64,000 nt of DNA, from NCBI GenBank assembly GCA_964551525.1, contig CAZKCH010000001.1, positions 1-64,000 of the forward strand. The letters run 5' to 3'. The translations under genes and the position numbers were made by a program. The stretch comes from GWA2-46-15 sp964551525. Lineage in GTDB: Bacteria > Patescibacteriota > Minisyncoccia > Minisyncoccales > GWA2-46-15. A model generated the notes under the pieces. It saw only the letters and a program-made list of their open reading frames with translations. It was not told the origin of the DNA and made no database searches. The first letter of the stretch is position 1. Every line of letters starts with the position of its first letter. This document shows positions 49,869-58,211 of this stretch, piece after piece.

Positions 49869-50702
49869 ATGGATAAATACTTTTTCAAAACCAAAAAGAG
49901 GCCCTTGCCACCGGCAATTTTAATTGCCTTGGTTTTTCTTTCATCCTTGCTGGCAATTAAATTCTTGGGCTTAGAGAAAAAAGTCCAAAACGTTTTTCTT
50001 CTGGCTTCTTCGCCCGTCGAAACATTTCTCTGGCAAAGCGGGCAAAAAACCAGCCAGTTTTTTGATAACTTTATTCAAAAAAAACTCTTGGCCAAAGAAA
50101 ACACCACTCTCCGGCTCGAAAACCTGTCTTTAAAGAGAAAAATTAGCCAGCTCCAAGAATTGAAACAGGAAAACCAATCCCTGCGGGAAGCCCTAAACTT
50201 GGAATTAGAAAAAGACTTTGATTTATTAGCCGCCCAGATTATAAGCAAAGATCCTTTTAACGACGCTATTTTTATCGATAAGGGCAATGCCGACGGCTTA
50301 AAAAACGGTTGGGCCTTGATCAGCCCGCAAAGAATTCTTCTGGGAAAAATAACCGAGGTCTTTGAAAACTTCTCGCGGGTGGTGCTTATTTCCGATAAAA
50401 GCGTTTCTTTTGATGCGGAGGTTAAAAAAATCAGCGCGGAAAACAGCGAAAAAATAAGGGGCGTGGCCAAAGGAGAGGGGAATAACCGGCTTTCTTTTGA
50501 TTTAATTCCTCAAGAAGCAGTGATCGAAATAGGGGACAAGGTTATTACCAGTTCTCCTTCTAATGCTTTTCCCGGCGGCATTTTAGCCGGAGAAATCGAA
50601 GGGATAAACTTTTCCGATGTCAGACCATTCCGCAGCGCCAAAATCAAGCCCTTGTTCAAAATCAGCGAATTAAAAACTATCTTCATAATCAAAAACTATT
50701 GA
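49869..50702 (+). CDS. mreC: Rod shape-determining protein MreC
   Basis: 277 residues: an N-terminal membrane helix (about 15-32), a coiled coil (about 75-115), then the beta-rich MreC domain with AAQIISKDPFNDAIFIDKGNADGLKNGWALIS and the GDKVITSSPSNAFPGGILAGEI end. Scaffold of the elongasome. First gene of mreC-mreD-PBP2-greA. MreB is not in this window. Confidence 0.94.
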   Translation: MDKYFFKTKKRPLPPAILIALVFLSSLLAIKFLGLEKKVQNVFLLASSPVETFLWQSGQKTSQFFDNFIQKKLLAKENTTLRLENLSLKRKISQLQELKQENQSLREALNLELEKDFDLLAAQIISKDPFNDAIFIDKGNADGLKNGWALISPQRILLGKITEVFENFSRVVLISDKSVSFDAEVKKISAENSEKIRGVAKGEGNNRLSFDLIPQEAVIEIGDKVITSSPSNAFPGGILAGEIEGINFSDVRPFRSAKIKPLFKISELKTIFIIKNY

Positions 50703-50998
50703 TGCTTTTAAAAACCGCTGTCTTTTCTCTAATCGGCTACTTTCTGATTGTTTTTCAAACCAGCTTCCTGGCGGCTTTAGAAATCAATTTTTTTCTGCCC
50801 AACTTGGCGATTATTTTTATTCTCGTCGCCGGTCTTTTTGAAAAACAAGAAGAAACCCCTTCTTTAATGGCGGCTTTTATCGTCGGTTTATTCTTGAGCT
50901 GGAAATCAAAACCAATGGCCATGCCTTTATGGCTGATCCTGCCAACCATGGTTTTATTCATAAAATTAGTGGTTAAAAAATATGTCCGTTTTGTTTAG
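50702..50998 (+). CDS. mreD: MreD-like short membrane protein
   Basis: 98 residues from the ATG that overlaps the mreC stop (TGATG). Three to four membrane helices (TAVFSLIGYFLIVFQTSFLAAL, LPNLAIIFILVAGLF, AAFIVGLFLSW, LWLILPTMVLFIKL). Shorter than typical MreD (about 160) but its placement between mreC and the PBP2 gene supports the call. Its 3' end overlaps the PBP2 gene by 17 bases. Confidence 0.78.
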   Translation: MLLKTAVFSLIGYFLIVFQTSFLAALEINFFLPNLAIIFILVAGLFEKQEETPSLMAAFIVGLFLSWKSKPMAMPLWLILPTMVLFIKLVVKKYVRFV

Positions 50999-52916
50999 AA
51001 ATTATTCGGTCAAAAGATTAAAGCAAGAACTCGAACCCCATGAGATTTTTCTTGATAAACTGACGGAGAAAAAACAGAAAGAATCAGGCATTAAAGAGCT
51101 GAAATTCGAGGTGCCGCCGCCGAAAAAAGCGATTATCGGACTTTTAATTTTTTCCTTGCTGGGGTTAGGAGCGCTTTTCTTGAAAACCGGTCAGTTAACT
51201 ATTTTTCAGGGAAAAACATTGGCTGAAACGGCAGATCAAAACCTTTCCCGGCTTTCGCCTATCAGGGCAAATCGGGGCATTATCTATGACCAAAATTTTG
51301 AAAAATTAGTGACTAATTCTCCCAGCTTTGATTTAGTTTTGGAAAAAAGGGACCTGCCAGAAAATAGCGCCAGCGAAGAAATATTTACCATTGCCAAAAT
51401 CTTAGACCAAGACCCGAATGGAATCCAGGAAAAAATTAGCCAGGCGACCGAGAATACACTGATCATTGCCGAAAACCTTAGTCACGAAGCCATTATTTCC
51501 TTAGAAACACACCTTAACAACAACGCCTTGCCCGGGTTCAAAATTGAAGAGAATACCATCCGAAGCTATTTCGAGGGCTCGGTTTTTTCTTCTATTTTGG
51601 GCTATACCGGCCGGATCAATGCCTCGGAATATAAATCTTTAAAAGAAAACGATTACTTTATTTCTGACTATATCGGCAAGCAGGGCTTAGAAAAATCTTA
51701 CGAAGAAATATTGCGAGGCAAGCCAGGAATTTATGAAATCAAAAAAGACGCCAACGGCAATAAGATACAAGAAGGGATAAGGAGCGAATCCGAGGCGGGT
51801 CAAAGTTTAGTGCTTTGGCTTGATGCTAGCTTGCAAGAAAAACTTAAAACAGAATTGTCTCGAATTACCGGCGAGATCGGGACGCGCCGCGCCGCCGCCA
51901 TAGCCATGGATCCCAAAACCGGCGGCATCCTCGCCATGGTTTCTTTGCCGAGTTTTGACAATAATGATTTCTCCCAGGGTATTTCCCAAAAGGACTTGGA
52001 AAAGCTTCTTTCTGACCCGGCCAAGCCGCTTTTCAACCGCGCCGTTTCCGGCCAGTATGCTTCCGGCTCAACCATCAAACCGCTGATTGCCGCCGCCGCC
52101 CTCCAAGAAAAAATTATTTCTCCTGACAAACAAATTTATTCCCGGGGTTTTATCAGCGTGCCTAACCAGTACGATCCTGACATCATTTACACTTACCGCG
52201 ACACCGCCCCTCCCGGCTGGGTGGATATGAGAAAAGCGATTGCCATTTCCTGCAATGTCTATTTTTATACCATCGGCGGCAGCTATGAAGGCCAGAAAGG
52301 CCTTGGTTCCACTAAGATTAAAAACTATCTCAACCTTTTCAATTGGGGACAATTAACCGGCATTGATTTGCCCCAAGAAAGCCGGGGCTTGATTCCCGAT
52401 CACCAATGGAAAGAAAAAAATATTGGCGAAACCTGGTACACCGGCGATACTTATAACCTTTCTATTGGCCAAGGCTATTTACAAGTCAGCCCGCTTCAGG
52501 TCGCCACTGCCTTTTCTGCGATTGCCAATAACGGCAAAGTAATGAAACCACAAATGGTGGCGAAAATCATTGAAGGAGATCTCGATAACCAAAAAATCAT
52601 TAAAGAACTTTCTCCGGAAGTGATCCGCGACCTACCTATAGACCAAGAAAATCTGGCCGTGGTCAGGCAAGGGATGAGAGATGCGGTTATTTACGGTTCA
52701 TCAATAACTCTGGCTGATTTGCCCATCAAAGTCGCGGCCAAAACCGGCACGGCTCAAACTTCAAAAACCAATTATTACGACAACTGGGTGACGGTTTTTG
52801 CTCCCTACGACGACCCCCAAATCGTCCTGACAGTTCTGATTGAAGATGTGCCGGGCGTCCGCGCCGCCGCCTTACCGGTGGCGCACGAAACCTTAAAATG
52901 GTACTTTTCAAAATAA
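50982..52916 (+). CDS. mrdA: Penicillin-binding protein 2 (class B transpeptidase)
   Basis: 644 residues: a membrane anchor near 49-67, a PBP dimerisation domain, and a transpeptidase with active-site Ser363 in SGQYASGSTIKP (SxxK), SCN at 423-425 and KTGTAQ at 587. Cross-links peptidoglycan during elongation. It overlaps mreD, and greA begins 1 base after the stop. Confidence 0.96.
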   Translation: MSVLFRNYSVKRLKQELEPHEIFLDKLTEKKQKESGIKELKFEVPPPKKAIIGLLIFSLLGLGALFLKTGQLTIFQGKTLAETADQNLSRLSPIRANRGIIYDQNFEKLVTNSPSFDLVLEKRDLPENSASEEIFTIAKILDQDPNGIQEKISQATENTLIIAENLSHEAIISLETHLNNNALPGFKIEENTIRSYFEGSVFSSILGYTGRINASEYKSLKENDYFISDYIGKQGLEKSYEEILRGKPGIYEIKKDANGNKIQEGIRSESEAGQSLVLWLDASLQEKLKTELSRITGEIGTRRAAAIAMDPKTGGILAMVSLPSFDNNDFSQGISQKDLEKLLSDPAKPLFNRAVSGQYASGSTIKPLIAAAALQEKIISPDKQIYSRGFISVPNQYDPDIIYTYRDTAPPGWVDMRKAIAISCNVYFYTIGGSYEGQKGLGSTKIKNYLNLFNWGQLTGIDLPQESRGLIPDHQWKEKNIGETWYTGDTYNLSIGQGYLQVSPLQVATAFSAIANNGKVMKPQMVAKIIEGDLDNQKIIKELSPEVIRDLPIDQENLAVVRQGMRDAVIYGSSITLADLPIKVAAKTGTAQTSKTNYYDNWVTVFAPYDDPQIVLTVLIEDVPGVRAAALPVAHETLKWYFSK

Positions 52917-52917
52917 T

Positions 52918-53364
52918 ATGGATATTACCGCTGAGGGTTTGGAAAAATTAAAACAGGAACTGGAATACCTGAAAACGACCAAGAGAAAAGAAATGGCCCA
53001 ACGGCTCAAAGAGGCGATTGCTTTTGGCGATCTTTCAGAAAACTTCGCCTACCACGAGGCCAAGGAAGCCCAGGGATTCTTGGAGGGCAGGATTATAGAA
53101 TTACAAAGAGCCATCAAAAGCGCCCGAATTATCCAGAAAAAACAAAGTGATTGCGTCGCTTTAGGGTGCCGTATTATTGTAGAGCTCGATGGCGAAAAAA
53201 ACGAATTCGAGATTGTCGGTCCCAATGAAACCGACCCCGCTCACGGCCGGCTCTCAAATCAATCGCCGTTAGGCGCTTGCCTTTGCGGCAAAAAGCCCGG
53301 CCAGAACGGCATCTTCGAAATTAACGGCAACAAAATGAAATTCAAAATTATATCCGTATCATAA
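52918..53364 (+). CDS. greA: Transcription elongation factor GreA
   Basis: 148 residues: an N-terminal coiled coil with the acidic tip GDLSENFAYHEAKE that reaches the RNA polymerase secondary channel, and a C-terminal FKBP-like domain with the SPLGACLCGKKPGQ signature. Stimulates transcript cleavage in stalled polymerase. Last gene of the mreC unit. Confidence 0.94.
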   Translation: MDITAEGLEKLKQELEYLKTTKRKEMAQRLKEAIAFGDLSENFAYHEAKEAQGFLEGRIIELQRAIKSARIIQKKQSDCVALGCRIIVELDGEKNEFEIVGPNETDPAHGRLSNQSPLGACLCGKKPGQNGIFEINGNKMKFKIISVS

Positions 53365-53459
53365 TATTACCGCATCCTTGTTAACACTCCGTACGGATAA
53401 TTAACAAGTATGAGGATTCAAATGATTTTAGAATATTTGAATTAGAAATGTTTTTCCTC

Positions 53460-53465
53460 TATAAT
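53460..53465 (+). promoter_or_regulatory. -10 element of a leaderless promoter for lysS
   Basis: TATAAT exactly 6 bases before the lysS ATG. Confidence 0.65.
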
Positions 53466-53471
53466 TAGAGC

Positions 53472-54938
53472 ATGGAAAAGACGCTTGAAGAAATCAGAAA
53501 AACGAGAATCCAGAAATTAAAGGCCTTGGAAATGGCTGGTTTTTCCGGTTATCCGGCAAAAACACGACGCACTCACCGGATAGGCGATGCGCTGACTGAT
53601 TTCGAAAAACTAAAAAAAACCGAAAAAACAATTACCTTGGCGGGCCGGGTTAGGTCTTTGCGCCAGCACGGCAAGATTACCTTTTTGCAATTGGAAGATG
53701 GCTCAGGAAAAATTCAGGGCATGCTCAGGGAGAATCGGCTCGGTGAAAAAGGTTATCAGTTTTTCACTGACTATTTCGACATCGGCGACTTCATTGAGCT
53801 AAAAGGAGAGCTGATCGAAAGCAAAACCAACGAAAAAACCATTGACGCAATTGATTTCAGAATCCTGACAAAATCAATCAGGCCTCTACCGGAAAAATGG
53901 CACGGCTTACAAGATGAAGAAGAAAAACTGCGCAAACGATATTTAGACATCCTTTTTAATCCCGAGGCGAAATCAATGGTGGAAAAACGATCGGTTTTCT
54001 GGCAAACCATGCGCGACTTCCTTTTAAAACGCGGTTTTTTGGAAGTGGAAACTCCGGTCTTGGAAACCACGCCGGGCGGCGCTGACGCCAAAGCCTTTGC
54101 CACTCACCATAACGCTCTTGATATGGAAGTTTTCTTAAGGATCTCTATGGGCGAGCTCTGGCAAAAACGCCTGATGGTCGCTGGCTTTGAAAAAACCTTT
54201 GAACTGGGCCGCCAATTCCGCAACGAAGGCATGAGCCCAGAACACTTGCAGGATTATACCCAAATGGAATTTTATTGGGGCTACGCTGATTTTGAACAAG
54301 GCATGGAATTAGTAGAAGAAATGTACAAGGAAACAGCAAAGAAAACCTTTGGCACGCTTAAATTTAATATCCGCGGCTTTGAAATTGATCTTGGTAAAAA
54401 GTGGGAAAAATACGACTATCGCGAGATAATCCAGAAAAACACCGGCATTGACGTTTTAGACACCGGCATCAAAGAAATCGAAACCAAACTTAAAAAATTA
54501 AACATCGATTACGATAAAGAAGGGTTTAATTTCGGCCGCGCCATGGATAATCTTTGGAAATACTGCCGCAAACAGATTGCCGGCCCGGGATTCTTGATTA
54601 ATGTGCCGGTGGCGGTTTCGCCCTTGGCCAAAAGATTGGATAAGAATCCGGAGCTGACCCAGCGCTTCCAAGTCATTATCGCCGGCAGTGAAATGGGCAA
54701 TGGTTATAGCGAATTAAATAACCCCATTGACCAAGCGGAACGATTTGAAGAACAGCAAAAACTACGCGAGCAAGGCGATCAAGAAGCGCAAATGGACGAC
54801 AAGGACTTTGTCGAAGCCCTGGAATACGGCATGCCGCCGACCTGCGGCTTTGGCGTTTCGGAACGGCTCTTCAGTTTTCTTATGGACAAACCAGGCCGCG
54901 AATGCCAGATTTTCCCCTTAATGAAACCCAAGCAATAG
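53472..54938 (+). CDS. lysS: Lysyl-tRNA synthetase, class II
   Basis: 488 residues: an N-terminal OB anticodon domain (ITLAGRVRSLRQHGKITFLQLEDGSGKIQ), motif 2 FELGRQFRNEGMSPEHLQDYTQMEFYWGYAD, and motif 3 as MPPTCGFGVSERL instead of the common MPPTGGLGIGIDR. The motif 3 change (Cys and Ser at conserved Gly positions, Glu for Asp) is divergent but retains the class II Arg. Confidence 0.95.
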   Translation: MEKTLEEIRKTRIQKLKALEMAGFSGYPAKTRRTHRIGDALTDFEKLKKTEKTITLAGRVRSLRQHGKITFLQLEDGSGKIQGMLRENRLGEKGYQFFTDYFDIGDFIELKGELIESKTNEKTIDAIDFRILTKSIRPLPEKWHGLQDEEEKLRKRYLDILFNPEAKSMVEKRSVFWQTMRDFLLKRGFLEVETPVLETTPGGADAKAFATHHNALDMEVFLRISMGELWQKRLMVAGFEKTFELGRQFRNEGMSPEHLQDYTQMEFYWGYADFEQGMELVEEMYKETAKKTFGTLKFNIRGFEIDLGKKWEKYDYREIIQKNTGIDVLDTGIKEIETKLKKLNIDYDKEGFNFGRAMDNLWKYCRKQIAGPGFLINVPVAVSPLAKRLDKNPELTQRFQVIIAGSEMGNGYSELNNPIDQAERFEEQQKLREQGDQEAQMDDKDFVEALEYGMPPTCGFGVSERLFSFLMDKPGRECQIFPLMKPKQ

Positions 54939-54939
54939 G

Positions 54940-55449
54940 ATGTTTACCTTTACTCATCTGGGTCCTTCGCTTTTTCTGTTATCCCTCAAGCCAAAATCGC
55001 TCAACTGGTGGGCTTTGCTATTAGGCAGTGTGGTCATGGACGGCGAAAACGCCTATTTGTCCCTCGCTAATATTTTTGCTGGTTGCCCTAAATGTCCTCA
55101 TCACGGCTTCTTCCATTCAATTATTGGCGCCCTCATCGGCTCTTTTGTCCTGGCTTTTTTTCTTTTTGAAATTAAAAAACTACTTTTAAAAACCTGCTCT
55201 AAACAGCCGATCTGCTTTCCCGTTTTGTTTTTCAGCGCCCTGATCGGTTGGCTAAGCCATATTTTCGCCGACGCCCTAGTCCATAAAGACGTTTTTCTTT
55301 TCTGGCCATTGGAAATCACACCGCTTTTAATCAGCTGGAGTCTTTACTGGCCCGTCAGCTACTGGCTGACCGGTTTAGGCGTTATTAGTGCCATTGTTTT
55401 AATCACCAGATCAAAGTGCCAAAAATTCAAACAAACACCCCAAAATTAA
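54940..55449 (+). CDS. YdjM-like membrane metal-dependent hydrolase
   Basis: 169 residues, four to five membrane helices. The opening FTHLGPSLFLLSLKP, central CPHHGFFHSIIG and SHIFADALVHKDVFLFWP supply the His/Asp pattern of the YdjM/DUF457 family of membrane-bound predicted hydrolases. Real function is unknown for the family. It follows lysS by 1 base. Confidence 0.75.
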   Translation: MFTFTHLGPSLFLLSLKPKSLNWWALLLGSVVMDGENAYLSLANIFAGCPKCPHHGFFHSIIGALIGSFVLAFFLFEIKKLLLKTCSKQPICFPVLFFSALIGWLSHIFADALVHKDVFLFWPLEITPLLISWSLYWPVSYWLTGLGVISAIVLITRSKCQKFKQTPQN

Positions 55450-55468
55450 GCTTAATCTTGTGGAATAT

Positions 55469-56026
55469 ATGAATCGAGACGAGGCGTTAAATTTAGTCAG
55501 ACAACATGTCAAAAGCGAAAACAGCATCAAACACATGCTCGCCACCGAAGCGATCATGACTGCCTTGGCTAAACATTTCGGCGAAAACGAAGAAACTTGG
55601 GGCTTGGCCGGGCTATTGCACGACATGGATATGGAAATCGTTGATTGGAAAAACCACCCCGAACAACAAGGCGCAATCGGAGCGGATATGCTTGAAAAAA
55701 TGGGTGTTGATCCTATCATCACTAATGCTATTCGCGCCCATAATGAAGCAACCGGAAAAACCCGCGATAATCTGATTGAAAAAGCGATTTACGCCGCTGA
55801 CTGCCTGACCGGCTTAATTGTCGCCTCGACTTTGGTTCTGCCCAGCAGGAAAATAGGGGATTTAATGCCGGAAAATGTTCTTAATCGCTTCAAAGAAAAA
55901 TCATTTGCCAAGGGCGCCCGGCGCGACGCCATCGCCACCTGTGCAAAAATCGGCCTTTCCCTCGAAGAATTCGCCGCCCTCGGCCTCAAGGCAATGCAAA
56001 GCATCAGCGTCGCGTTAGGGTTATAA
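55469..56026 (+). CDS. HD-domain (HDIG-like) predicted hydrolase
   Basis: 185 residues from the ATG; an in-frame GTG 9 bases upstream would add three residues. Metal-binding pattern: His in SIKHMLATE, the HD pair in AGLLHDMDME, His in WKNHPEQQ, and Asp in YAADCLTG. Predicted phosphohydrolase, substrate unknown. Followed by a strong terminator. Confidence 0.87.
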   Translation: MNRDEALNLVRQHVKSENSIKHMLATEAIMTALAKHFGENEETWGLAGLLHDMDMEIVDWKNHPEQQGAIGADMLEKMGVDPIITNAIRAHNEATGKTRDNLIEKAIYAADCLTGLIVASTLVLPSRKIGDLMPENVLNRFKEKSFAKGARRDAIATCAKIGLSLEEFAALGLKAMQSISVALGL

Positions 56027-56041
56027 TGTCATAATGTCAAA

Positions 56042-56079
56042 AAGTGTGGGAGGTCCGACCTCCCACACTTTTCTTTTTA
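56042..56079 (+). terminator. Intrinsic terminator after the HD gene
   Basis: AAGTGTGGGAGGTC/GACCTCCCACACTT, 14 paired bases around a single C (the loop must open a few pairs), followed by TTCTTTTT. Confidence 0.92.
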
Positions 56080-56170
56080 TCAAGGCCCGGTCGCGGAAAA
56101 ACCAGGCCCTTAATTTCTAACAAAGGCAAAAAATGCTATTATATAGGATTAAAAACTTATTCTTATCAAT

Positions 56171-57436
56171 ATGCTTGATTTAAAATTCATCAGGAACAAT
56201 CCCGACAAAATAAAGGAGGGTTGCCGGAAAAAGCAGGTTAAAGTTGATATTGACCGGCTTTTAGAGATCGATAAAAAACGCAGGGAATTGATGCTCGCCC
56301 TTGAAGACACGCGGGCGAAAAAAAACAAAGCCAATGAAGAGATAAAATCGGCCCACGACCAGCAGGAAAAAGAAAGCATTGTTTTAAGGATGCGCGAATT
56401 AGATAAAAACGATGACCGCATCGAGACCGAGTTTAAAGACATTGACGCCGAATTCCAAGGCCTAATGTCTATCATCCCCAACCCGCCCTTGGATAGCGTT
56501 CCCGAGGGGAGAAACGACAGCGAAAATATAGAAATTAAAAAATGGGGACAAATTCCGCAGTTTTCTTTTCCCGTAAAAAGCCATTTTGAATTGGGAGAAT
56601 CATTGGATATTATTGACACCCAACGCGCCGGCAAGGTCTCGGGTTCCAGATTCGGTTACCTTAAAAACCAAGGGGTAATATTAGAACTCGCCCTTCTTGA
56701 TTTCGGCTTCAAAACCCTTATCAAAAAGGGATTTATTCCGATTTTGCCGCCGGTCATGATTCAAAAAGATGTTCTTTCTGGATTAGGATACAACAACCAC
56801 GGCTTTGAAGAAACATATTGTTTAGATCAAGACAATCTTTGTTTGGTCGCCACTGCCGAACACGCCATCGTTCCTTATTTCAAAGACGAAATATTGCCGG
56901 AAAACGAACTCCCCAAAAGATTTGTCGGTTTTTCTACGGCTTTTCGCCGCGAAGCCGGCTCTTATGGCAAAGACACCAGGGGCATCTTGCGAGTCCATCA
57001 GTTTAATAAGTTGGAAATGGTTTCTTTCGTTAAGCCCGAGGATTCGGAAAAAGAGCACTCTTTTTTAATGGCCATAGAAGAAGAACTAATGCAGGCCTTA
57101 AAACTTCCTTATCATATACTACAAATGTGCACTGGCGACTTGGGCGACCCGGCCGCGGCCAAATACGACATTGAGGCCTGGTTCCCGTCAGAAAATAAAT
57201 ACCGGGAAACCCACTCCGCTTCCAATTGCACTGATTATCAATCAAGACGATTAAATACTCGCCTCAAGCGCAGATCAGGAGAGATGGGATTTGTCCATAT
57301 TCTCAACGGCACGGTTTTTTCCGAAAGGCCAATTTTGGCAATCTTGGAAAATTACCAGCAGAAAGACGGGTCAGTCAAAGTACCTGACGTCTTACAAAAA
57401 TACTGCGGCTTCAAAATGATTAAAAACAAGAAATAA
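56171..57436 (+). CDS. serS: Seryl-tRNA synthetase
   Basis: 421 residues. The N-terminal helical arm (about 1-110, many charged residues), motif 2 STAFRREAGSYGKDTRGILRVHQFNKLEM and motif 3 LNGTVFSERPILAILENYQQKDGSVKVPDVL. Normal length and intact. A short A/T-rich region without an SD precedes it. Confidence 0.97.
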   Translation: MLDLKFIRNNPDKIKEGCRKKQVKVDIDRLLEIDKKRRELMLALEDTRAKKNKANEEIKSAHDQQEKESIVLRMRELDKNDDRIETEFKDIDAEFQGLMSIIPNPPLDSVPEGRNDSENIEIKKWGQIPQFSFPVKSHFELGESLDIIDTQRAGKVSGSRFGYLKNQGVILELALLDFGFKTLIKKGFIPILPPVMIQKDVLSGLGYNNHGFEETYCLDQDNLCLVATAEHAIVPYFKDEILPENELPKRFVGFSTAFRREAGSYGKDTRGILRVHQFNKLEMVSFVKPEDSEKEHSFLMAIEEELMQALKLPYHILQMCTGDLGDPAAAKYDIEAWFPSENKYRETHSASNCTDYQSRRLNTRLKRRSGEMGFVHILNGTVFSERPILAILENYQQKDGSVKVPDVLQKYCGFKMIKNKK

Positions 57437-57440
57437 AAAA

Positions 57441-57474
57441 GTGGAATATACAGGCGATCGCCTTCATATTCCAC
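57441..57474. repeat. Near-perfect 34-base palindrome with GGCGATCGCC centre
   Basis: Arms GTGGAATAT and ATATTCCAC enclose ACA-GGCGATCGCC-TTC. It lies between serS and the hydrolase gene. There is no T-run, so a protein- or nuclease-binding site or repeat element is as likely as a terminator. Confidence 0.8.
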
Positions 57475-57496
57475 AAAATTGAGCTTATTTTTGACA

Positions 57497-58210
57497 ATGG
57501 AAAACCGAAAAACCATACTCATCCTTCACGGCTGGCAGAGCTCCAAAGAGAAATGGCAAAAGGTAAAAGAAGGACTGGAAAAACAGGGAATGAAAGTCAT
57601 TTTACCCGATCTGCCCGGTTTCAAGTTGGAAAATAAACTGGATACGGCTTGGAATCTCGATGACTATGTCAGGTGGACCAGAAATTTCGTTGACAGAGAA
57701 ATGCCCAAAGAAAAGTTTTTTCTCCTCGGTCAATCCTTTGGCGGCAGAGTCGCCATAAAATTCGCCGTCCAGCACCCGGAAAAACTCGAAGGATTAATTT
57801 TGGTTTCCGCGGCAGGCATCAAAACCAAGTTCCATCTGATTGCCGGCTGGAAACTACTTGGTTTTCTTAAAACTCTGTCTTTTTTGCCTGGCTATAATTT
57901 TTTAAGAAAAGTTTTTTACTTTAAAGTCCTTAAAAGAACTGACTATTACATGGCCGAGGGAACGATGAAAGACGTCTTTCTTAAAGCCATCAACGAAGAC
58001 CTTTCTCTTTTGTTGCCGGAAATAAAAATCCCAACCGCTATCATTTGGGGTAAAAAAGATTTTACCACCCCCTTAAGAGACGCTTATTTTATGAAAGGAA
58101 AAATCAGTCATTCCCGATTATTTCTACTCGAGAACATTGGCCATACACCCCATTTAGAAAATCCAGAGTTATTAGCGCAAAAGATAATTGAATTCATCAA
58201 GACCAATTAA
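57497..58210 (+). CDS. Alpha/beta hydrolase
   Basis: 237 residues from the ATG giving MENRKTILILHGWQSS; an in-frame TTG upstream adds six non-family residues. Contains the oxyanion HGW, the nucleophile in LLGQSFGGRVA, the acid near WGKKDFTTP and the catalytic His in NIGHTPHLENP. Esterase-like, substrate unknown. The stop lies 1 base before the murF ATG. Confidence 0.88.
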   Translation: MENRKTILILHGWQSSKEKWQKVKEGLEKQGMKVILPDLPGFKLENKLDTAWNLDDYVRWTRNFVDREMPKEKFFLLGQSFGGRVAIKFAVQHPEKLEGLILVSAAGIKTKFHLIAGWKLLGFLKTLSFLPGYNFLRKVFYFKVLKRTDYYMAEGTMKDVFLKAINEDLSLLLPEIKIPTAIIWGKKDFTTPLRDAYFMKGKISHSRLFLLENIGHTPHLENPELLAQKIIEFIKTN

Positions 58211-58211
58211 T

